Assembly: GCA_001969505.1 (NCBI GenBank)
Contig: LSSK01000010.1
Location: 18,515 to 82,514, forward strand
Direction of reading: 5' to 3'
From: Zancudomyces culisetae
Lineage: Eukaryota; Kickxellomycota; Harpellomycetes; Harpellales; Legeriomycetaceae
Length of the DNA stretch: 64,000 bases
Part shown: piece after piece, positions 56,217-64,000 of the stretch
Position numbering within the stretch: position 1 is the first letter of the stretch
Layout: each line of letters begins with the position of its first letter
The notes under the pieces: generated by a model
Databases searched by the model: none
Told to the model about the DNA's origin: nothing
What the model saw: the letters and a program-made list of their open reading frames with translations, nothing else
Program-made: the position numbers and the translations under genes

Positions 56217-57708
56217 ATGGTAACTAGAAGCACGATATTTAATATAAGGACTCAAATAATCATCCGTTAAATTTCAAATTATACTAATAGAATAACGAGG
56301 CAGTAGTATTCGATACCCAGCACGAGGACATGATTGTAAGCCCAAATAAACGCATTTACCTTTGTTAACATAGTCTTACCAGATAGATTCTCTTGATTTT
56401 TTAATGTTTGTCTCATCCCCCCAAAATACTATATAAGCGCGAATTATAAAGATTCTCTCAAATGTGTAGCACGATGTTCAGCTAAATTACTACGGAAAAA
56501 GATTAGCCACCTGCTCCTCAGATGGTACGGTTAGGGTGTTTGACATACAAGGCCAGCAACAACAACTAAATGCAGTACTGAAAGAGTAAGTTTTATTGAA
56601 GCACAACCTTCAGAACCATATTAAAAAAAAGTGTTGTCACATAGGCACGAAGGCCCGGTTTGGCAAGTAGCCTGGGCTCACCCAAAATTCGGAAACATTT
56701 TGGCTTCTTGCTCATATGATGGCAGCGTGTTAGTGTGGAAAGAAAGCGATTTGGGATGGTCAGTAATTAAGAAGCACAACAAACATTCAGCTTCAGGTAT
56801 GTGATATTCATGAATACCCATTGTATTTTTTTTTGTATGCAGCTCCAGGATAATTGCTAATTATTTTATCATTTAACACAAAAAAAAACTACACAACATT
56901 TGTAGTAAATTCAATTGCATGGGCACCTCATGAGCTAGGTCCTGTCCTGGCTTGCGGATCGTCAGATGGAAATGTATCATTCTTATCCTTTTCAGGTAAA
57001 TGTCAACTCAACAAAAATAAAACAATATCCATGATTTAAACAACGGATACTCAATAAATTCCGAGAATTTATAATTTCCAATTTCCAATTTGCTGTACAA
57101 AATTGCTAGCTGAGGGAACCTGGGAAGTTCAAATGCTTACCAATGCACACCCATCTGGAGTAAACACAGTAAACTGGGCACCTGCTACTGCATTCAACGC
57201 TTTGGCTCAGCCATCTTCTGCACACACAGTTGTAAAACAGCTAGCTACTGGCGGTTGCGACAACCTGGTTAAAATATGGTCATACAATGAGACATCCAAG
57301 ACATATGAGCTTGCACACACACTTGCTGCACATAACGACTGGGTCAGAGATGTCGCTTTTGCACCAAACATTGGCCTTGGTCGTATATACCTTGCATCTT
57401 GCTCCCAAGATAGAACCGTAATTTTGTGGTCTCAGGAGCTATCTTCTACTGACGCTAGCGGTTCTGCGGCTACAGAAGGTGTGTGGACTCGAAAGCCTTT
57501 GACATCACAACCATTTGCGGATGTTGTTTGGAGACTCAGTTGGTCCCTCTCTGGAAACGTCTTGGCTGTGTCCTGTGGTGATAATAAAATCAGTTTGTGG
57601 AAGGAGGGCACCAACGGAGAATGGACTTGTACAAATCAAATGGACGAAAAGGGTGTTTTGGGATCTTCAGGAATTATAAAGAGCGAGACCGCTTTAGGTG
57701 CTAATTAG
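56217..57708 (+). CDS. SEC13: SEC13, COPII coat and nuclear pore WD40 protein, six exons
   Basis: Open beta-propeller completed by Sec31 in COPII and by Nup145C/Nup96 in the pore; also in the SEA/GATOR2 complex. Coding exons: 56217-56219 (ATG only), 56291-56335, 56470-56585, 56645-56796, 56906-56995, 57110-57708; 334 residues. Joined exons read [127 protein letters not shown] and [20 protein letters not shown], all Sec13 landmarks in order. The ATG-only first exon uses the GTAACT donor at 56220. A different first exon is possible, but every later junction is phase-consistent. Confidence 0.94.
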
Positions 57709-58027
57709 TTGCCTTTTCTGGGTTATTGACCAATTTATTTTGTTTTGCTTTTTTATTTTGTTCCAGTTGTTTTTCTTCTATTGTTGGGTTTTTTAATATT
57801 CTTTTTATTGCATTTAGCTGATTGAGATGAAAGATTTAAAACTAAAATGGTAATTTCTTAATTCAAAAGCTACAAAACAAAGAAACACTAGCATGACCAA
57901 ATATATTACTTGAATATATCGCAAAGCATGTTAGAGCAGGTACTCTGTATCCTGTACCTTGTACCTTGTATCTTTATGTTGCTTTTTTGATAAAGGTTTA
58001 AAAAGGGTGTAACACAAATCCTCCAGA
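57709..58027. other. Convergent spacer, SEC13 and dehydrogenase
   Basis: 319 bases. It begins with a T-rich 3' flank and later contains a CTTGTACCTTGTA repeat at about 57958-57970. No gene was seen. Confidence 0.65.
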
Positions 58028-58810
58028 TCATGAGAGGTATTTGCTTAGCATCTCCGAGTCATACGATAAAAATTCACCACTCAAAGAATGTTCAGCATAC
58101 AGTGCAAGCTTTGCAATTATGTATCCTGGAATATTGGGTGACAAAAGCTGTTTATTCTCCTTTAAATCAGTGAATCGAACAAATTCTTCAGGCTTCATGA
58201 TATCGCCACTGGCTCTAATTCGTGTTTGCATATCTGTATCTACCACACCTGGCCGCAGAGCAATAAAAGTGACATCTGGTTCTTCGGAGGCAAAACCTTG
58301 AGTAAGCATGTTGAGACTTGCCTTTGAGGCGCAGTAGGCGCCCCAACCTTGAAGGTGTTTGGTGCTAGCTCCCGAGCTAACATTGACGACCACACCTTCC
58401 TTGTTCTTTCTAAGTTCTGGAAGTACCAGTTGTGTTAAGTAAAATACTGAAAATAGATTTACATCAAATGCTTTGATTAATTCTTGCTTGGAAATATTAA
58501 CTAGGGTTCCTACTGGCTCCAAGGTTCCAGCATTGTTAACCAATGCATCTATTCTCCCAAACTTGGATTTGGCCATCTTGACAACGCTCTTGCAGTCCTG
58601 TTCACTCGTTATATCACCAATAAATGGTATAAACTTTAGTTCTCTTGCATATAGATTGCATTTGCTGCTCAGTTGATCGAGATCCTCCTTTGATCTTGCG
58701 AATCCTATCACAATTGCACCAAATTTGATCAATTCCTCGCAAACGGCTTTTCCGATCCCTCGTGAGGCACCTGTGACAATTACTACTTTGCTAGTTGAAG
58801 GAACGACCAT
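58028..58810 (-). CDS. Short-chain dehydrogenase/reductase
   Basis: NAD(P)-dependent oxidoreductase with a Rossmann fold; single exon, 260 residues. Visible motifs: cofactor-binding TGASRGIG (13-20), NNAG (92-95), the catalytic Ser in VVNVSSGAS (about 145-146), and YCASK with Tyr159 and Lys163. The sequence IALRPGVVDTDMQTRIR follows the substrate loop and is typical of the sepiapterin-reductase/yeast YIR035C-like branch. Arg39 and Ser40 after the second strand (IGFARS) suggest NADP(H). Substrate unknown. No targeting signal. It is divergent from COG4. Confidence 0.92.
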   Translation of the reverse strand: MVVPSTSKVVIVTGASRGIGKAVCEELIKFGAIVIGFARSKEDLDQLSSKCNLYARELKFIPFIGDITSEQDCKSVVKMAKSKFGRIDALVNNAGTLEPVGTLVNISKQELIKAFDVNLFSVFYLTQLVLPELRKNKEGVVVNVSSGASTKHLQGWGAYCASKASLNMLTQGFASEEPDVTFIALRPGVVDTDMQTRIRASGDIMKPEEFVRFTDLKENKQLLSPNIPGYIIAKLALYAEHSLSGEFLSYDSEMLSKYLS

Positions 58811-60277
58811 GTTGTATTTTCAGATAAATATTTGACGCTCTGGTTTTTTTAATTTTTTTACAGCTACTAGTGATGAGTATTCCTTGATATTCTTGACAGA
58901 GAGGAGTTACTGAAGCTAACGTGTAAATCGAGCAAAAAAAGTGCCCATAAATATTTCTATAAAGCTATATCACAAAAAAAATGCTATTTAATAGCTTATC
59001 CCAGTTTTTAGAAGGTCAGTTGTCTTTTTCCTTTTTTTTCCTTTTTGTTCTACTTTTCTGTTTTTGTAACATTCACGATTTTTCTAATGGGGTTAAACTA
59101 TTAAAAGTTTTGTAATAAGGACTGTTGAAAAAGGCTACAAAGGTGTTGATTCGTAGATTTTAGATGGAAAAAAAGGGGGGAGACGATACTCCGCAATTAT
59201 TCGCGTCGATTTAATAAAACGGTTTTATACACACATACATGCCGCTTATGATTAGATCATGTTTTTAAACATCATGTGCGTTTTCTAAGAGCAGTAAAAT
59301 AGCCAAATTGGTCCTGAGTAGTGGAAATATTGTATACAAAAAGAAACAAAACAGGATGTATGGGTAAATACTATCTGTGGTTCGGTTGTTGGTTGTTGGT
59401 TGCTTACCCGGACATTCTGCCCCCTGGGTCTTATTGTTTTTTACTTGTTAAACCAATTGTATACTTGAAAGAGCATGCAGAGAATCAGCTATTTAGAGAT
59501 AATTGCATGAATGTTTTAATATAACAGACCGTAAAAAAACTGGTTTTTTTCACTCCTATACAATCTTAGAGCCCCGATATAAAGTAAATAATAATGTGTA
59601 TGGTGGATGCGATGACATGTGACTATCTTAAAAAGGAATGACAGGGTGTGGAAGGTAATCATCGATTTCATTATGAATCGCATCCAATATTACCAAAACT
59701 GCATAAATAAGCTATATATTCTATAAGAGGAAGGATGGTGATAGAAACAATAAAGATGTAGTAATTTTATCTATATTGGAAGTGAGGTAATAAACTTCAG
59801 ACCAACCATGGTTGGTGTGTTTTTGTTGCCCTTTTGATGAACGTAGCAATATTATTATTGTTATCATTATTATCATTATCAATGTCATAATTAATCTTAC
59901 TCTTAGTTTTTTAAATCAAGACAAATAATACCAGCGTAAATTATGTGCTTATGTGTGCAGGTAGATAAATGTCGTGGCATAGCATAGACAAACGCGTCAA
60001 ATGGTTCATCCATGTAAACTTACATTTGTATTCTAAATAGTCCATGAACGAGCTGCGTAAAAGGTTGTCTTGGAAGAAAAAGAAAAAAAAAAGTTTTAGC
60101 GAATCAAAATCAGTTACACAACAACTTGGAAAAGATGTATGGATTTTTCGACCTGAGCTTTGTTTGGCAATTTTCTAAATAAGTGAGCAGATTTTCACAA
60201 AGCAAGCTTATGAAAAAACAAACAAGTTGAAATTGACTCTGACTCCAAGCAAAATTGCGTATAATGGTACAGAAACG
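58811..60277. other. Divergent promoter region, dehydrogenase and COG4
   Basis: About 1.5 kb AT-rich. The frame at 59321-59524 has no supporting motif. An (ATT/ATC)n-like run sits at 59849-59881. In-frame codons upstream of 60278 extend back to a stop near 60176 without an ATG, so a further 5' COG4 exon could end near 60190. Confidence 0.5.
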
Positions 60278-63200
60278 ATGACAAAGGTAAAAAATGAGAA
60301 GCTAGCAACAATCAATTCAATCCCACAAACAGAAAAACTCGAGGAAAATCTTTTGAATGAAGTTGCAAAGGAAAAACATGGACAGTTCGAAGAAATTCAA
60401 GAATTCACTAAGTTTACTGACATAGAAAAGATAGAAGAATGTCTAGCCTGGGTAAATGAGGAAGAGAACAGAACGCAGCAGAGATTGGATACCCTTGTAA
60501 ATGGGAGAAAAGGCAAAGAACATGGGTTTGAAGAATTAGCAAAAGCCTTGTAAGCTTTCCATAATTTTAATTGCTTTTCTAAAATTTCAAAAGGCTGGGG
60601 CCGACAAAAAGGAAAATAAAAGTTTAATGAGCTTATAGCTGAACTTATATACCTTATTTGTATCTATAAAATGTAAAGATTTTAATATTATTGGCAATTA
60701 AAATGGAAGAAATGATATATACATAGGCCGGAAATCGAGGGGATTGAGCAACTTTTAGATTCAAATTATTTAGTACTAAAGGAATCGTACAAAGCCTTAG
60801 AAGACTTGCACATTCGGATGACAAGCATCGAAGATGAAAAAGTACGTTGTATATTTCATTTATATATTTTTGTGTTGATTTACTAAATATAACATCGGAT
60901 ATTAAAGCTTTTTCAATATTTTTCTCGGGAATAATTAATACGATTTTTACACAAAAATATTTAGAAAAGCATAGAAGAGGTCATCACAACATTTGAAAAT
61001 GCTCAAGTATTAGAGGCAAGTAATTGAAAAGAAAAACACTGTAAACCAGATAACTGGTACAGTTATAGATAGTACAAGTTACCAAACACAAGACCCAGAT
61101 TAATAATAAAATACTAAGTTTTTTTTGTATTGTAATGGATGATTAAATTAGAACAATATGAGAGAGATTAAGGAGGTTATAAATGCCCAAGGAATAGAAA
61201 GAGCGGTGGAACTTATTCACAATAGCACAACTGTTTTGGAACAGCTTGATACGTTACATGGGAAGCAAATAAAACAGTTGGTGATAGATATAACAAACAG
61301 GCAAATCGGGGGAAAGGACTTTGGGAAAGTCATAGAGACGCAACGAAAAGAAATAATAGAAGTGGTGAAGGGGGAATTTGAATCAGCCGAGGCTGATGGC
61401 GATGAAATCAGACTAAGCAAATACTTTAAGCTTTTTCCGCGTTTGAACGAAGAGAGGCTGGGGTTGGATAGCTATTCAAAGCTTTTAAGCCAAAAACTCA
61501 GAGAGAGTTATAAAGTTAGTGGGACGCAATCAGCTAAAAAGGGAGTATATGGGCTGAGACTTGGGAATATGTTTGAAGCAATGGCGTATTTAATCGATAA
61601 CAACACGAATATTGTGGAAAAGTATTATGGAGGTGGAAGTATGGCAAGGGTAATTGAACATTTGCAAATAGAGATGGACAAGAGAATAGTGTTGGTGGTG
61701 GAGTCATTTGAGGATTCGCGGCAAGTGACGCAACTGGTTGGACAAGTGGAGGGTTTTTTCGACAAGGTTTCGAGCCATCCAAAGGAGGCGCCAGTAAAAG
61801 AAACTAGAGACGTAGCAGAAACAGCTGCAGGTACGAATCTTAAATGGATGGGGGTAAAAACGTCACAAAATGTGGGTGAAAAGGGCAGAGGAGTGAGTTC
61901 AGAGTTGGCTAGAAGCAGCGGGGAATCGGTAGAAGAAGGTCCGGATATGTCTATAGTATCTGAAACGATAGATGAGTTGGCAGTAATGGCGAGTCAATGT
62001 GTTGGATTTGTGCAGTATTTACAAAGAGTAGGACAGTCGTTGTCAGAAAGGCTGGTTGACAAAGAAAAGATAGTTTTGACAGAGGGTGAGATAATGCTTT
62101 GTTTGCCCGGAAGAAGCGATACATTGATGAGTAAAAAAGTGGGGGTAGGCCACGAGAAAGGGCTGAAAGTAAACCCAGATACAGGTATATTGATTAATAC
62201 ACAGCTCGAACAAATGACAGAGTGGCTGGTCAGCTCGTATATTCAGCTAGAGAAGTATTATTCCAGACAAATGTCGCTAAAAGCAATACAATACGACGAT
62301 TTGGAGGAGTTGGAAGGTTGGGCATATGCGATATCTATGGATAAAGGTCCAATAAGACAGCGGCGAGTTGAGGCAGATGATAAAAGCATTGGAAATAATA
62401 ATTGGCAGCTGACATCAAGTTGCGCAGAGGATCTATTCTATGTTTTACAACGAGGGTTAATGAGAGCAGTAAAAATACAGAGAGAAAATGTGATGGGAGA
62501 AATAATAGCTGTTTGTGCTGATATAATGAGTAACGTCTTTTTGGAGTACTTGGAATCTCAGGTTATGGAAAAATGGGAATACCAAACCCATCCCAGTGGT
62601 GTTCCTGGCTCTGGTCAGGGATTCTTCTCTGGACCGGACCAACCCGGGCGAGCTACAACTCTCAAGTCGGGCTATAGCAATCCAAATGCTGCAAATAGTT
62701 ATCTTGGTATTCCTAGTAGTCGCGATGGGGGCACGCCTAGCCTTGGAACACACAAAACAGGAACTTATACCAACCTACTCCCACCTGCTGTGAATAGTAC
62801 AGGAGCCGCCGGAGGTCTCTGGAAACAAAGCTTAAAGAGTTCTCTGACATCTTCGACATTAGGATTGGCACTGGGGCTGGGCTCATCCTCTTCTACTTCG
62901 GCCATCAAATCCCAGAAGCATATTTGTGTGGGTTTAAACAATTTAGATGTTTCGGTTTCTTACTTGGCCGCCCTGCTTGATAGTCTCACAAAGTACATTT
63001 CAAACCAATGGGATTTTGACGACGAACAGGACCAAAATAATGCAAAAATCGACTTAACTATACAGTCAATGCTGAGCAAACTGTCGATTTTTTCGTCAAA
63101 AATGTCCCTGTTGCTATCACGTGCGATCAACAGACTGGTGGTTTCTGCCCTTCGCATTAGAATACGCCAGGCACTGAAAGAGAGTTATTCAGATATAAAA

Positions 63201-63689
63201 TATGTCTTGAATGACGAAGAATTTAGCGATGTGATGGCCAACAACTTGTTTGTACAAAGACTTTTGGTCAAGCTTCACGCACTACTTTTACCATTCAAAA
63301 ACAGGTTTACTAAAAATAACTATAGCCAGTTTGTGGCCAATTTTGTGGAAATTTTAGTATCTGATTGGCAGCGCGCAATAGTTCAATCAAAATTTAACGT
63401 CCTGGGTGGGATTTGCTTTGAAAAGGACGTCAAGGCTGTTCAACATTACTTTGAGGAGCTTCCATGTAATTATAACCTGCGGTCCAAGTTTTCCAGGCTT
63501 GCACAAATGGCAATGGTCTTGGCTTCACATGATCCAAGGTCAGCTATAAATCAGTTGAGCGGTTCTCATAATACATTTTATAGTTTAGATGGCGATGGCA
63601 GTGTGGATGAATCTGAAAATAGTAGCCTAGATGATGTCCTCTTGCCCGATGAGGTAGCTAAATTGATTTCTAGTAGAATTGATATCTAA
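60278..63689 (+). CDS. COG4: COG4, conserved oligomeric Golgi complex subunit, four exons
   Basis: Lobe A subunit of the COG tether that returns Golgi enzymes by retrograde vesicles and binds SNAREs. Exons 60278-60549, 60727-60841, 60965-61015, 61152-63689; about 991 residues. The N-terminal coiled coil is in exons 1 to 3. YFKLFPRLNEERLGLDSYSK, NIVEKYYGGGSMARVIEHLQ, LNNLDVSVSYLAALLDSL, YSQFVANFVEILVSDWQRAI and KFNVLGGICFEKDVKAV followed by KFSRLAQMAMVL match human COG4 (RFFKIFPLLG, VETYYGPGRLYTLIKYLQ, FNRLGGLQFDKELRSL, KFARLSQMATIL). Two Ser/Gly-rich inserts near residues 365-400 and 630-720 explain the extra length over human 785. The third intron seems to be GC-AG (GCAAGT donor). The first ATG in frame is 60278; no earlier in-frame ATG exists without another exon. 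Confidence 0.9.
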
Positions 63690-63800
63690 AACCCGACTTT
63701 TTTCTTTCTTTTTCTTCTTTAACTTTTAGGTTACAGGGATAATACACTTGTCAGTATTCTCCCTTCTCAACCATTCACTTTTCTTTGTGTAAAAGCTCGA

Positions 63801-63806
63801 AATAAA
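63801..63806 (+). terminator. Poly(A) signal-like AATAAA after COG4
   Basis: Perfect hexamer 112 bases after the COG4 stop, behind a T/C-rich tract at 63690-63735. Confidence 0.5.
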
Positions 63807-63840
63807 TATGTTATATTGTTGATTTTTGTTATAACCCATC

Positions 63841-64000
63841 TCATTTCTGTTTCATTTCCATAAAAATCCCCAGTTTCGTCAAATAAACACTGAGGCTGGA
63901 GCGGGAGGGGGGGGGGGAGGGCTTTACCTGATTTTCATCACTAATCGCTTGTCCATTCATCATCTTTTTCTCCCTCTCCTCTCGCCTTTTCTTTTTCTTG
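63841..64000 (-). CDS. C-terminal end of an unknown gene entering from the right edge
   Basis: On the minus strand a frame enters with KKKKRREEREKKMMNGQAIS then DENQ and, read without splicing, continues VKPSPPPSRSSLSVYLTKLG to a TGA at 63841-63843. The Lys/Arg/Glu-rich start looks like a real basic coiled segment. A GTAAAG donor follows DENQ, so the real exon may end at about 63929 and the Pro/Ser tail, encoded by an 11-C run, may be intronic. Family not recognised. COG4 ends 151 bases away, convergent. Confidence 0.4.
   Translation of the reverse strand, partial: KKKKRREEREKKMMNGQAISDENQVKPSPPPSRSSLSVYLTKLGIFMEMKQK

Noticed and set aside
60227-60277. TTG at 60227 as the COG4 start
   Set aside because: No support for a non-ATG start; the first in-frame ATG is 60278, or an upstream exon exists.
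1-64000. Biosynthetic cluster, mobile element, or bacterial-type transfer
   Set aside because: Genes are ordinary eukaryotic housekeeping functions with introns. I saw no transposase, reverse transcriptase, long terminal or inverted repeats, and no cluster logic.

Overview
The window is AT-rich eukaryotic nuclear DNA and reads as a filamentous, probably early-diverging fungus. Genes are monocistronic on both strands, many are cut by short GT-AG introns (about 75 to 215 bases), and 1 to 5 kb AT-rich spacers separate them. A p67phox/NoxR-type NADPH oxidase regulator, a DENND6-type DENN protein, a kinetochore NSL1/Mis14-like protein and a SERTA-like protein fit a non-yeast fungus. The exact lineage is inference. 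I saw no tRNA, rRNA, transposon, CRISPR array or bacterial-style operon.

Layout. 1-14.2 kb: exportin-T (minus, cut by the left edge), a SERTA-like small protein, a seven-exon NoxR gene, and an unrecognised low-complexity protein. 17-26.4 kb: DENND6, a five-exon ENTH/epsin-like protein (minus), and a PPX1-like DHH exopolyphosphatase whose first catalytic motif exists only after splicing. 27.9-36.1 kb: TFIIB, an MDL1/ABCB10-type mitochondrial half ABC transporter (minus), and UPF3. 37-43 kb: a small membrane protein, NOC2, LSM1 (minus, its stop codon overlapping that of NOC2), and an NSL1/Mis14-like protein. 44.3-51 kb: a full-length ABCB/MDR-type exporter broken by a 206-base run of N with duplicated flanks, then acetyl-CoA synthetase (minus). 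56.2-64 kb: SEC13 (six coding exons, the first only the ATG), a short-chain dehydrogenase (minus), COG4, and the edge of another minus-strand gene.

Most genes are housekeeping: tRNA export, transcription initiation, nonsense-mediated decay, mRNA decapping, 60S biogenesis, kinetochore assembly, and membrane traffic (SEC13, COG4, ENTH, DENND6). No gene-cluster logic joins them. Nothing here is convincingly a new biological system. The second looks most worth making are the NoxR architecture, the overlapping NOC2/LSM1 stop codons, the enlarged UPF3 domain, the duplicated gap in the ABC exporter, and coding-like islands in long spacers. Spliced models were built by eye from splice sites, reading phase and recalled family sequences; no alignment was run.
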